64,000 bases of DNA from positions 4,464,001 to 4,528,000 of the forward strand of contig NZ_CP110001.1 of assembly GCF_025947185.1 (NCBI RefSeq), in the 5' to 3' direction. Below, one piece after another: positions 15,911-24,333 of the stretch; positions within the stretch are counted from its first letter, which is position 1, and every line of letters begins with the position of its first letter. Under the pieces are notes generated by a model. The model was not told the origin of the DNA, made no database searches, and worked only from the letters and a program-made list of their open reading frames with translations. Source of the DNA: Flavobacterium sp. N2038 (lineage in GTDB: Bacteria > Bacteroidota > Bacteroidia > Flavobacteriales > Flavobacteriaceae). The translations under genes were made by a program, and so were the position numbers.

Positions 15911-16570
15911 ATGACAGAAATTACAAACTATATCACCAATGATTTCAGAGCAATTGATAGTCAGGAAACGATAGCATCGGTTCAGGACTTTTTTGCCGAA
16001 GTTGATTTTTCGCATTTTCCGGTTTTGGAAAACGGAATCTTCATTGGAAGTATCGCTTCTGATGACGTTGAAACTTTTGATACTGATAAAAAAGCAATTG
16101 ACTACAAATATACACTAGAACGTTTCTTTGCAAGAAAAGAAATGATCTGGCTGGATGTTCTGGAGGTTTTTGCTAAAAATCACACTAATACTGTTCCCAT
16201 TCTTGATGAAAATAATACCTATGTAGGTTATTATGAAATGGAAGACATTATGAGATTTTTTCAGGAAACTCCATTTTTAAAAGAACAAGGAGGAATTATC
16301 ATTGTTCAAAAAGGGCTTTTAGACTATTCTATGGCTCAGGTAACTCAAATTATAGAAAGCAACAATGGTAAAATCCTGGGCTGTTTTATATCCGAGGCCG
16401 ATTTGGAAAATGTTCAGATCACGATAAAAGTCAGCACAGGACCAATGAATGAAATTATCCAGACTTTTAGACGCTACAATTATGAAATTATTTCTGAACA
16501 TCAGGAAGACTCTTATATCAATAGTTTAAAAGAGCGTTCTGATTATTTAGACAAATATCTCAACATATAA
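15911..16570 (+). CDS. Paired CBS-domain protein, AcuB-like
   Basis: This 219-residue cytosolic protein has two CBS units (about residues 1-60 and 70-118, with FPVLENGIFIGSI and VPILDENNTYVGYY) and then a segment of about 75 residues (GGIIIVQKGLLDYSMAQVTQ onwards) that looks like an ACT-type alpha/beta domain. CBS pairs bind adenine nucleotides, so a sensing role is likely, but the partner is unknown. It precedes nadK on the same strand, separated by the octamer array. Confidence 0.85.
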   Translation: MTEITNYITNDFRAIDSQETIASVQDFFAEVDFSHFPVLENGIFIGSIASDDVETFDTDKKAIDYKYTLERFFARKEMIWLDVLEVFAKNHTNTVPILDENNTYVGYYEMEDIMRFFQETPFLKEQGGIIIVQKGLLDYSMAQVTQIIESNNGKILGCFISEADLENVQITIKVSTGPMNEIIQTFRRYNYEIISEHQEDSYINSLKERSDYLDKYLNI

Positions 16571-16576
16571 ATTATG

Positions 16577-16664
16577 AATGTGCCAATGAGAAAATTAGTT
16601 ACTTAGATAATTTTCGAATTTACCAATTATCTAATTGACACATTGACAAATTATCTAATTTAAC
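16577..16664. repeat. Eleven tandem degenerate octamers AATNNNNN before nadK
   Basis: Eleven consecutive 8-base units, nine of them beginning AAT (the other two ACT and CAT): AATGTGCC, AATGAGAA, AATTAGTT, ACTTAGAT, AATTTTCG, AATTTACC, AATTATCT, AATTGACA, CATTGACA, AATTATCT, AATTTAAC. The array fills almost all of the 98-base spacer and stops four bases before the nadK ATG at 16669. Confidence 0.75.
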
Positions 16665-16668
16665 AAGA

Positions 16669-17553
16669 ATGAAAATAGCCATTTACGGACAATATTATCA
16701 AAACAGTACTGAACCTATTATAAAAGACATTTTCTCTTTTCTTACTTCTAATCATGTTGAAATAGTTATTGAAGAGAACTTTCTTCAAATGCTTTATGAA
16801 AAACAACTTGTAAAAAAAGATTACAAAACCTTTACTTCCAGCACGATATTAGACAGTAGTTTTGAAATGTTAATTAGTATTGGTGGAGATGGAACCATGC
16901 TCCGATCAGCTGCTTTTGTTCGTAATTCCGGCGTTCCTCTTTTGGGCATAAATGCAGGACGATTAGGTTTTTTAGCCAAAGTTCAAAAAGAAAACATTGA
17001 TAGTTTGTTACAATATGTAATCGATCAAAACTATACCACGTCTGAACGCACTTTACTTGGATTAACTTCCGAACCCAATAATGACGCTTTCAAGGAACTG
17101 AATTTTGCAATGAATGAAGTAACTGTCAGCAGAAAAGATACCACTTCGATGATTACGGTTGAAACATATCTTAACAATGAATATTTAAATTCTTATTGGG
17201 CAGACGGACTAATCATTTCGACACCTACAGGATCAACAGGGTATTCTTTAAGCTGTGGTGGCCCATTATTAACACCCGATGTAAAAAGCCTGGTAATCAC
17301 CCCTATTGCACCACATAATTTAACCACAAGACCATTGGTTATTCCGGATGATACCGAAATCACATTACGTGTCTCAGGTAGAGAAGATCAATATTTAGTT
17401 TCATTAGACTCCAGAATTTCATCAGTAAAAAACGAATCTATTTTAAAGATAAAAAAAACAGATTACAAAATAAAAATGGTTGAGATTCCGGGCGAAACTT
17501 TCCTTAAAACTTTAAGGAACAAATTACTATGGGGTGAAGACAAAAGAAATTAA
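16669..17553 (+). CDS. nadK: NAD kinase
   Basis: This 294-residue enzyme phosphorylates NAD to NADP. It has the glycine-rich GGDGT motif at 72-76 (LISIGGDGTMLRSA), followed by GINAGRLGFLA (about 93-103), the FAMNEVTVSR motif, and GLIISTPTGSTGYSLSCGGP that shapes the nucleotide site. The length is normal. It lies between the CBS protein gene and the DUF6089 gene, an order often seen in Flavobacteriia. The octamer array ends at its start codon. Confidence 0.97.
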   Translation: MKIAIYGQYYQNSTEPIIKDIFSFLTSNHVEIVIEENFLQMLYEKQLVKKDYKTFTSSTILDSSFEMLISIGGDGTMLRSAAFVRNSGVPLLGINAGRLGFLAKVQKENIDSLLQYVIDQNYTTSERTLLGLTSEPNNDAFKELNFAMNEVTVSRKDTTSMITVETYLNNEYLNSYWADGLIISTPTGSTGYSLSCGGPLLTPDVKSLVITPIAPHNLTTRPLVIPDDTEITLRVSGREDQYLVSLDSRISSVKNESILKIKKTDYKIKMVEIPGETFLKTLRNKLLWGEDKRN

Positions 17554-17679
17554 GTCTTTTTCTGACGACTCACTATACGATAATGCTACTTTTTCTCGTT
17601 CTGCATGTATCGAATCCTTATTAAATGGCTCAAAATCACATTGTAAATTGAAAAAAAAGCACATTTAACTAAAGCAACG

Positions 17680-17708
17680 TTGATTCGTATCGATAATTAT
17701 TATATTTG
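17680..17708 (+). promoter_or_regulatory. Full consensus promoter of the DUF6089-uppS-bamA-skp operon
   Basis: TTG (17680-17682), an 18-base spacer, then TATATTTG (17701-17708): an exact match to the Flavobacterium pattern TTG-N17-19-TAnnTTTG, and the best promoter in the window. The start codon at 17727 follows 18 bases later. Confidence 0.85.
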
Positions 17709-17726
17709 CACGCAATTTCGAATTAA

Positions 17727-18416
17727 ATGAAGAAAATTTTTAATTTATTGTTATGTTTTTTCCCCTTTATTACACTACAGGCTCAAATCAATGAGATTGG
17801 TGTTTTTCTAGGCGGAAGCAACTTTGTAGGTGATGTAGGAAGTACTACTTATATCGCTCCCGAAAAACTAGCTTTTGGTGTTCTGTACAAGTGGAACAAA
17901 AGTCCCCGACATTCGTATCGTTTTTCTTATACACAATCAACTGTGATAGGAAATGACAAAAAATCAGATGAAACAGGAAGAAGTAACAGAGGTTACAGAT
18001 TTGAAAATAATGTAAAAGAATTTTCTGCTGGCCTGGAATTTAATTTTTTCGATTTCAATCTTCATGATTATCATCCAAAAATTACACCTTACGTATATTC
18101 GGGTTTAAGCTTTTTTCTCTACGATGGCTTATATCGCTATAACACCAACCCAAATAATATATATAGCGTGAATTCAAATTCATTTGCAATTCCAATGACA
18201 CTAGGTATAAAATCGAATGTAACACCACATTTTATTTTAGCAGCAGAAGTTGGTGCACGTTATACTTTTACAGATAATATTGATGGCAGTAATCCGAATA
18301 CCAGCAATGCTAATATTTTAAAATTCGGAAATTTAAATAATAATGACTGGTATGTGTTTTCTGGTATTACTTTAACGTATACCTTTGGACAAAAACCTTG
18401 CTATTGCGCAGAATAA
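17727..18416 (+). CDS. DUF6089-type outer-membrane beta-barrel protein
   Basis: This 229-residue protein has a signal peptide (MKKIFNLLLCFFPFITLQAQ, cleavage near 20), then alternating strands typical of an eight-strand barrel. NEIGVFLGGSNFVGDVG at about 22-38 is the usual start of the family placed next to uppS and bamA in this phylum. It ends CYCAE rather than with an aromatic residue. It is first in the operon. Its role is unknown; the setting suggests envelope biogenesis. Confidence 0.8.
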   Translation: MKKIFNLLLCFFPFITLQAQINEIGVFLGGSNFVGDVGSTTYIAPEKLAFGVLYKWNKSPRHSYRFSYTQSTVIGNDKKSDETGRSNRGYRFENNVKEFSAGLEFNFFDFNLHDYHPKITPYVYSGLSFFLYDGLYRYNTNPNNIYSVNSNSFAIPMTLGIKSNVTPHFILAAEVGARYTFTDNIDGSNPNTSNANILKFGNLNNNDWYVFSGITLTYTFGQKPCYCAE

Positions 18417-18420
18417 TAAA

Positions 18421-19161
18421 ATGAATTTAATAGACTCTATAGACCATACAAATTTACCTAAACATCTGGCCATTATTATGGACGGAAATGGACGTTGGGC
18501 AAAACAACAGGGTTTTTTACGTGCTTTTGGCCATGAAAACGGAACAAAATCGGTAAAAAAAACAATTACAACTTGTGCCAAACTTGGTATTGAGTACTTA
18601 ACATTATATGCATTTTCAACAGAAAACTGGAATCGTCCAAAACTGGAAGTTGAAGCCTTAATGAAAATATTAATCAATTCATTAAAAAAAGAGCTTACTA
18701 CACTTCAGGAAAACAACATCCGTCTTAATGCTATTGGCAATCTTGATAAATTGCCAAAATCAGCCCAAAAAGAGCTTTTGGATGTAATTGAAAAAACAAA
18801 AAATAACACACGTCTTACGCTAACACTAGCATTAAGTTACGGATCACGAGAAGAATTGGTAAATGCCGTCAGAATCATCAGTGATAAAGTTAAAAATAAT
18901 ATAATTTCAATAGACACTATTGACGATTTAATTATAAATGAGCATCTTTACACGCAAAATTTACCTGACGTAGATTTATTAATAAGAACAAGTGGAGAAC
19001 ATAGAATAAGTAATTTTTTGCTATGGCAGATCGCCTATGCCGAATTGTATTTTACTAATGTCTTATGGCCAGACTTTAAAGACCAAGATTTATATGAGGC
19101 TATTATTAGTTATCAAAAAAGAGAACGTAGATTTGGAAAAACCAGTGAACAAATTAAATAA
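18421..19161 (+). CDS. uppS: Isoprenyl transferase / undecaprenyl diphosphate synthase
   Basis: This is a cis-prenyltransferase that makes undecaprenyl diphosphate, the lipid carrier for peptidoglycan. The ATG at 18421 was chosen (246 residues) because the family starts shortly before LPKHLAIIMDGNGRWAK. The open frame reaches 18385 but would overlap the previous gene. Asp21 in IMDGNGRW is the catalytic residue. The substrate-binding RTSGEHRISNFLLWQ and AELYFTNVLWPDF segments are near the C-terminus. It starts four bases after the DUF6089 stop and leads into bamA. Confidence 0.95.
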   Translation: MNLIDSIDHTNLPKHLAIIMDGNGRWAKQQGFLRAFGHENGTKSVKKTITTCAKLGIEYLTLYAFSTENWNRPKLEVEALMKILINSLKKELTTLQENNIRLNAIGNLDKLPKSAQKELLDVIEKTKNNTRLTLTLALSYGSREELVNAVRIISDKVKNNIISIDTIDDLIINEHLYTQNLPDVDLLIRTSGEHRISNFLLWQIAYAELYFTNVLWPDFKDQDLYEAIISYQKRERRFGKTSEQIK

Positions 19162-21826
19162 TTTTTTAGTGTTACAAAAAAGAGTACAAATAGTCCTTAC
19201 CCTACTACTTTTGGGTAGTTTTTCACAAATAAAAGCACAAGATCGAGTTCCTTTTGATCAGGGAAAAAAATATATTCTTGCTAAAGTTTCTGTCGTTGGT
19301 AAAATAAGCTTCAATGAACAAACCGTCGTTACATTTTCCGGCCTTCAAAAAGGACAGGAAATAACGGTTCCTGGTGAAGAAATTAGTGGCGCTATTAAAA
19401 AATTAGGTAAACTAGGTTTATTTGATGAAATTGCTTTTTACATTAATAAAGTAGAAAATGACAGCATCTACCTGGACTTAAACATAGTCGAACTTCCAAA
19501 ATTAAACGAAGTTAAAATCGTTGGTGTTAAGAAAAGTAAGGTTGAAGGTCTTATTAAGGATAATAATTTGACAAAAAACAAAATTGTCAATGAAAACTTA
19601 ATCACGACTACTAAAAATTACATCGAAAATAAATATAAAAAAGAAGGATACTATAACACAAAAGTTACTATCACAAATACACCTGACACCTTAGCCGGAA
19701 ATCAAGTAAATATGCTTGTTCGGATTGACAAAGGCGATAAGGTAAAAATTAGCAGTATTGATTTCAGCGGCAACAAACAACTTACTGATACCCAGCTAAG
19801 AGCTGCAATGAAAGACACTAAGCAGAAAAATGTACTTCGTGTACTAAAAGCTTCTAAATTTATTCCTGAAAAATACAAAACCGACTTAGAAAAGGTTATA
19901 TCAACGTATAAAGAAAAAGGATACCGTGATGCTCGTATTATTTATGACTCTGTTACTTATAACAAAGAGAAAAATATGCTTGCAATTAAAATTAATCTGG
20001 AAGAAGGAAATAAATACTACTTCGGAAATATTAAATTCTTAGGAAACACCGTATATTCAGATCAGCAATTAAACCGTTATTTAGGTATAAAAAAGGGCGA
20101 AACATACAATGGTGTTTTACTTGAAAAAAGAATTGCAGATAAATCAAAACCAGATGCTGAGGATATTACCAACTTATACCAAAACAACGGTTACCTATTC
20201 TCTAACATCAATGCTGTAGAGGTAAAAACAGCAAATGATACTATTGATTTTGAAATTAGAGTAACAGAAGGTCCTATTGCATACTTCAATAAAATTTATG
20301 TTACAGGAAACGACAAAACAAATGACCACGTTATTTACCGTGAGTTAAGAACTAAACCAGGAAACAAATACAGTAAAGAAGAATTAGTAAGAACAATTCG
20401 TGAAATTGGTCAATTAGGTTTCTTTGATCCGGAATCTATCAAACCAGAATTTAGAAATGTTGATGCCGGTGCCGGAACTGTAGACATCGAATACCAACTT
20501 GTTGAAAAAGGATCTAGCCAGGTCGAACTTCAGGGAGGTTACGGTGGTGGAGGTTTCATCGGGACCTTAGGACTTTCATTTAACAACTTCTCGGCAAGAA
20601 AACTATTTGACAAAGAAGCTTACAAGCCTCTTCCTATGGGAGATGGTCAAAAAATAGCACTTCGTTTACAAGGAAGTACATATTTCCAGACTTATAGTTT
20701 ATCATTCTCTGAACCATGGTTTGGAGGAAAAAAACCTGTACAATTTAGCTCATCTATCTCTTATAGTAAACAATTCTTAAACAATTATATTACAAGAGAT
20801 GTAGACAAAAGCAAAAGTTTTAATATTTTTACAGTACAAGTTGGTTTAGCAAAAAGGTTAACAGTACCGGATGATTACTTTGTATTATCACAATCGGTAA
20901 GTTACCAACATTATGATCTGAATAATTACAACACTGGTTTGTTTACTTTTGGTAACGGAGCTTCAAGAAACTTAGCTTACACAATTGGACTATCCAGAAG
21001 TAATAAAGGGGTTAACCCAATATTCCCAACATACGGTTCGGAGTTTAGTGTTTCTGCAAAAGTAACACCTCCTTACTCATTGTTTAACGGAATTGATTAT
21101 GCTACTCTTGGTGATAAAGAAGAGTACAAAATGAAGGCTACTGCTGATGCTACAACGGGAGATGCAAATGGGCAAATGATCAAAAAAGGAGATTATCTTG
21201 ATACAAGTGGTAACAAAGTAAGTACTTATCAGGAAGCTGCTGCAGATCCTGCAAAAGTTGATCAACAAAAATACAATTGGTTAGAATATTATAAAATTAA
21301 ATTTAAAGCAGACTGGTACACGAAAGTTTATGGTAAATTAGTTTTAAGAACATTAACTGAATTTGGTTTCTTAGGAGCTTACGATCAGGCAAGAGGTGTA
21401 GTACCATTTGAGCGTTTTTATTTAGGAGGAGACGGAATGGCACAATACTCAATGGATGGTAGAGAGACTATTGGTTTAAGAGGTTATCCTAATAACTCAT
21501 TAACTCCTGTAAACTCTAAAGGCGAACAAATTGGAGCAACTATCTATAATAAATTCTCGATGGAATTAAGATATCCAATTACCTTAAAATCATCTGCATC
21601 TATCTATGCTTTAACGTTCTTAGAGGCTGGTTCATCTTATCCGACTTTCAAAGATTACAACCCGTTTGATTTGAGCCGTTCTGCTGGTGTTGGTTTACGT
21701 GTATTTATGCCTGCATTTGGATTGTTAGGAATTGATTTTGGATATGGTTTTGATGCATTACCAGGATCTGTTACTAATAAAGCAAATGGTTGGGAAACGC
21801 ATTTCATTATTGGACAACAATTTTAG
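19145..21826 (+). CDS. bamA: Outer membrane protein assembly factor BamA
   Basis: This Omp85 protein inserts beta-barrels into the outer membrane. No ATG lies near the signal peptide. The likely starts are GTG at 19145 (893 residues, overlapping uppS by 17 bases) or GTG at 19169 (885 residues); both give a signal peptide ending SQIKAQ before DRVPFDQGKKY. Repeated POTRA units follow, for example KVKISSIDFSGNKQLTD and NKYYFGNIKFLGNTVYS, then the barrel with GLRGYPNNSLTP (lid-loop VRGF-type motif) and a C-terminal FIIGQQF. An insertion of about 70 residues sits within the barrel (near 21090-21290). Confidence 0.95.
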   Translation: MNKLNNFLVLQKRVQIVLTLLLLGSFSQIKAQDRVPFDQGKKYILAKVSVVGKISFNEQTVVTFSGLQKGQEITVPGEEISGAIKKLGKLGLFDEIAFYINKVENDSIYLDLNIVELPKLNEVKIVGVKKSKVEGLIKDNNLTKNKIVNENLITTTKNYIENKYKKEGYYNTKVTITNTPDTLAGNQVNMLVRIDKGDKVKISSIDFSGNKQLTDTQLRAAMKDTKQKNVLRVLKASKFIPEKYKTDLEKVISTYKEKGYRDARIIYDSVTYNKEKNMLAIKINLEEGNKYYFGNIKFLGNTVYSDQQLNRYLGIKKGETYNGVLLEKRIADKSKPDAEDITNLYQNNGYLFSNINAVEVKTANDTIDFEIRVTEGPIAYFNKIYVTGNDKTNDHVIYRELRTKPGNKYSKEELVRTIREIGQLGFFDPESIKPEFRNVDAGAGTVDIEYQLVEKGSSQVELQGGYGGGGFIGTLGLSFNNFSARKLFDKEAYKPLPMGDGQKIALRLQGSTYFQTYSLSFSEPWFGGKKPVQFSSSISYSKQFLNNYITRDVDKSKSFNIFTVQVGLAKRLTVPDDYFVLSQSVSYQHYDLNNYNTGLFTFGNGASRNLAYTIGLSRSNKGVNPIFPTYGSEFSVSAKVTPPYSLFNGIDYATLGDKEEYKMKATADATTGDANGQMIKKGDYLDTSGNKVSTYQEAAADPAKVDQQKYNWLEYYKIKFKADWYTKVYGKLVLRTLTEFGFLGAYDQARGVVPFERFYLGGDGMAQYSMDGRETIGLRGYPNNSLTPVNSKGEQIGATIYNKFSMELRYPITLKSSASIYALTFLEAGSSYPTFKDYNPFDLSRSAGVGLRVFMPAFGLLGIDFGYGFDALPGSVTNKANGWETHFIIGQQF

Positions 21827-21868
21827 AAAAATAACGTTTGGTTAAAAATCATCAAATAAAATTATGTT

Positions 21869-22885
21869 ATGAGAAAACAATATTTATTTATATTTTTAGC
21901 CTTGATTGTAGCAAATACAAGTCAAGCGCAGACAAGGACGACGAGAATTGGCTACATTGACATGGAATACATATTAGAAAATGTTTCCGATTATAAAGAA
22001 GCTACAGCTCAATTAGAGTTAAAAGCCCAAAAATGGAAACAAGAAGTTGAAACCAAAAAGCTAGAAATAAATAAATTAAAAGAAAGTCTAAAAACTGAAA
22101 AAGCTTTACTTACTAAAGAGCTAATAGAAGAAAGAGAAACTGAAATTAAGTTTCTGGAAACTGAAATGCTCGATTACCAGCAAAAACAATTTGGTTCAGA
22201 TGGAAATTTAATGCACCAAAAAGCTGCTTTAGCAAAACCGATTCAAGATCAGGTTTTCACGGCGGTTCAGGATATTGCCGAAGCTAAAAATTACGATTTT
22301 GTTTTTGACAGATCATCTGATTTAACAATGCTTTTTAGTAATAAAAAATTTGATATAAGCGATCAGGTTATCCGTATTTTAAACAGAACTGACAAACGAG
22401 AACAATTGACTAAAAAACAATTGAAAGATCAGGAAGTTAAAGAAAGTAAAGAAAATGCAATTGATGAAAACCCTGCATTAGCAGATCGTCAAAAAGCTTT
22501 GGATGAAAAGAAAGCCGCCAGAGAAAAACTTATAGAAGACAGAAGATTAGAGCAGGAAGCTAAGAAAAAAGAATACGACGACAGAAGAAAAGCTATCCAG
22601 GCCGAAAGAGAAGCGAAAAAAAATGGCACGGTTTCTGAAACTGCTAAAACAACCGAACCAGCAAAAACTGACGGTACAACAGCAAAACCAGCTACAGCCA
22701 CAGCTACCGGAACTGCACCAGCAACCACTGAACCTGCCGTAGACAAAGCTGCAGAAAGACAGAGATTGTATGAAGAGCGTAAAAAAGAATTAGAAGAAAG
22801 AAGAAAGAAAATACTAGAAGAACGGGAAGCGGCCAAAAAAGCAAAAGAGGCCGAAACACAAAAAACAAATACGACCAATAATTAA
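21869..22885 (+). CDS. OmpH/Skp-family periplasmic chaperone with a long charged tail
   Basis: This 338-residue protein has a signal peptide to about residue 20 (NTSQAQ). Residues about 25-185 are the OmpH/Skp domain: IGYIDMEYILENV, a long coiled coil and then NYDFVFDRSSDLTMLFSN. From about residue 190 the protein becomes low-complexity, rich in Lys, Glu, Ala and Thr, with runs such as EERRKKILEEREAAKKAKE. Ordinary Skp is about 160 residues, so the tail doubles the length. It follows bamA by 42 bases and is followed by a normal skp gene, which fits a role with unfolded outer-membrane proteins. Confidence 0.9.
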   Translation: MRKQYLFIFLALIVANTSQAQTRTTRIGYIDMEYILENVSDYKEATAQLELKAQKWKQEVETKKLEINKLKESLKTEKALLTKELIEERETEIKFLETEMLDYQQKQFGSDGNLMHQKAALAKPIQDQVFTAVQDIAEAKNYDFVFDRSSDLTMLFSNKKFDISDQVIRILNRTDKREQLTKKQLKDQEVKESKENAIDENPALADRQKALDEKKAAREKLIEDRRLEQEAKKKEYDDRRKAIQAEREAKKNGTVSETAKTTEPAKTDGTTAKPATATATGTAPATTEPAVDKAAERQRLYEERKKELEERRKKILEEREAAKKAKEAETQKTNTTNN

Positions 22886-22899
22886 TTAATATTTTAAAA

Positions 22900-23403
22900 A
22901 TGATGAAACAAATCAAAACTTTACTAATTGCTGCGATACTAATTTTAGGAGCAAGTAACACAATGAATGCACAGGCGAAGGTTGCCCATGTTGATGTTAG
23001 CGAGATTATGTCGAAAATGCCTGCTATGCTAGATGCTCAAAATCAACTACAAAAATTAAGTGGTACATATGATGCTGAATACAAAAAAATGGTTGATGAA
23101 TATCAAACAAAAATCAAAAAGTATGAAGCTGAAGCTGCAACAGTAACTGAAGCTATAAACGGTGAGCGTTCTAAAGAAGTTCAGGATATGCAAAAGAGAA
23201 TTGTTGACTACAGAGACAATGCTCAAAAAGAATTACAACAAAAAGAAAGTGATATCGTAAAACCATTAATGGAAAAAGTAAGAGCTTCTATCCAAAAAAT
23301 TGGAAAAGCTAAAGGTTTCCAATATGTATTAGATGGTTCTTCTCTTCTTTTAGCTGATGGTCCAAACATTACTGCTGATGTGAAAAAAGATTTAGGATTC
23401 TAA
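22900..23403 (+). CDS. OmpH/Skp-family periplasmic chaperone
   Basis: This 167-residue protein of normal Skp size has a signal peptide ending near MNAQA. KVAHVDVSEIMSKMPAM is the family start, then a two-helix coiled coil (about 45-125) and KGFQYVLDGSSLLLADG at the end. It may start at either of two consecutive ATG codons (22900 or 22903). It is the second of a tandem pair after bamA and closes the operon before a strong terminator. Confidence 0.93.
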   Translation: MMKQIKTLLIAAILILGASNTMNAQAKVAHVDVSEIMSKMPAMLDAQNQLQKLSGTYDAEYKKMVDEYQTKIKKYEAEAATVTEAINGERSKEVQDMQKRIVDYRDNAQKELQQKESDIVKPLMEKVRASIQKIGKAKGFQYVLDGSSLLLADGPNITADVKKDLGF

Positions 23404-23422
23404 AAAAAGAATACCTTATTAA

Positions 23423-23462
23423 AAAACTGCTCAAACCTTTAAAGTTTGAGCAGTTTTTTTTT
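23423..23462 (+). terminator. Terminator of the uppS-bamA-skp operon
   Basis: CTGCTCAAAC (23427-23436) pairs perfectly with GTTTGAGCAG (23444-23453), extended by AAAA/TTTT and followed by nine T. Confidence 0.92.
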
Positions 23463-23540
23463 ACATTTATTTAAGATTATCATGCAATAGAATTTGAAGA
23501 TTTCAGTTAAATTAGAATATAAATTTATTTTAAAAAATAC

Positions 23541-23548
23541 TAAATTTG
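23541..23548 (+). promoter_or_regulatory. -7 box of murI, very close to the start codon
   Basis: TAAATTTG fits TAnnTTTG and ends only four bases before the ATG at 23553. If used, the transcript would start at or next to the ATG and be leaderless or nearly so. Confidence 0.45.
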
Positions 23549-23552
23549 TACT

Positions 23553-24329
23553 ATGACAAACAATAATCCTATCGGCGTTTTTGACTCTGGAATTGGTGGA
23601 ACCTCAATTTGGAGCGCAATTCATGATTTACTTCCAAACGAAAAAACTATTTATTTAGCAGACAGCAAAAATGCGCCATATGGTCAAAAAACCAAAGAGG
23701 AAATTGTTGCGTTGAGTAAAAAAAATGTCGATTTATTACTTGAAATGAACTGTAAATTGATTGTTGTGGCTTGTAATACTGCAACAACAAATGCTATTCG
23801 TGAACTTCGTGCAGATTACAACATTCCTTTTGTTGGTATTGAGCCCGCAATAAAACCAGCAGCCACCAATTCAAAAACTCAAGTTATAGGTATTTTGGCT
23901 ACCAAAGGAACTTTAAACAGCGAATTGTTTAATAAAACAGCCGAAATGTTTCAGAATACCACTATAATTGAACAAGTTGGCCATGGTCTGGTACAACTTA
24001 TTGAAGATGGAAATCTGAACTCACCAGAGATGACTCAGTTACTAGAATCTTATTTACAACCCATGATTGATGCCAATATTGACTATCTTGTTTTAGGTTG
24101 CAGCCATTACCCATATCTGATTCCTCAGATAAAAAAAATACTGCCTGACCATATTCAAATTATAGATTCAGGAGAGGCAGTAGCACGCCAAACACAAAAT
24201 CTTTTACGTGAAAAAGTTGGTTTTTCAGATGCCCAGAAAAGTGCACCTGAATTTTATGTCAATTCTAATCCTGCAGTTTTAAACTCAATATTAGAAAACA
24301 AATATCCTGTAATTCGAAGAGACTTCTAA
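23553..24329 (+). CDS. murI: Glutamate racemase
   Basis: This 258-residue enzyme makes D-glutamate for peptidoglycan. The two catalytic cysteines are Cys74 (VVACNTATTNA) and Cys183 (VLGCSHYPYL). The N-terminal GVFDSGIGG, with Asp11 and Ser12, is the substrate-binding signature. The length is usual. It follows the skp terminator and has its own -7 box. Its stop lies only four bases from the stop of the converging gene at 24334. Confidence 0.97.
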   Translation: MTNNNPIGVFDSGIGGTSIWSAIHDLLPNEKTIYLADSKNAPYGQKTKEEIVALSKKNVDLLLEMNCKLIVVACNTATTNAIRELRADYNIPFVGIEPAIKPAATNSKTQVIGILATKGTLNSELFNKTAEMFQNTTIIEQVGHGLVQLIEDGNLNSPEMTQLLESYLQPMIDANIDYLVLGCSHYPYLIPQIKKILPDHIQIIDSGEAVARQTQNLLREKVGFSDAQKSAPEFYVNSNPAVLNSILENKYPVIRRDF

Positions 24330-24333
24330 ACCG

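Noticed and set aside
17565..17577. ACGACTCACTATA, thirteen bases identical to the core of the phage T7 promoter
   Set aside because: The upstream TAAT and downstream GGG of the T7 promoter are absent and nothing phage- or vector-like surrounds it. It is best taken as coincidence just past the nadK stop.
22489..22878. A 129-residue hydrophobic minus-strand frame opposite the Skp-like gene
   Set aside because: It is the antisense of a Lys/Glu/Ala-rich tail, which naturally reads as Phe/Leu/Ser-rich. There is no independent evidence for coding.
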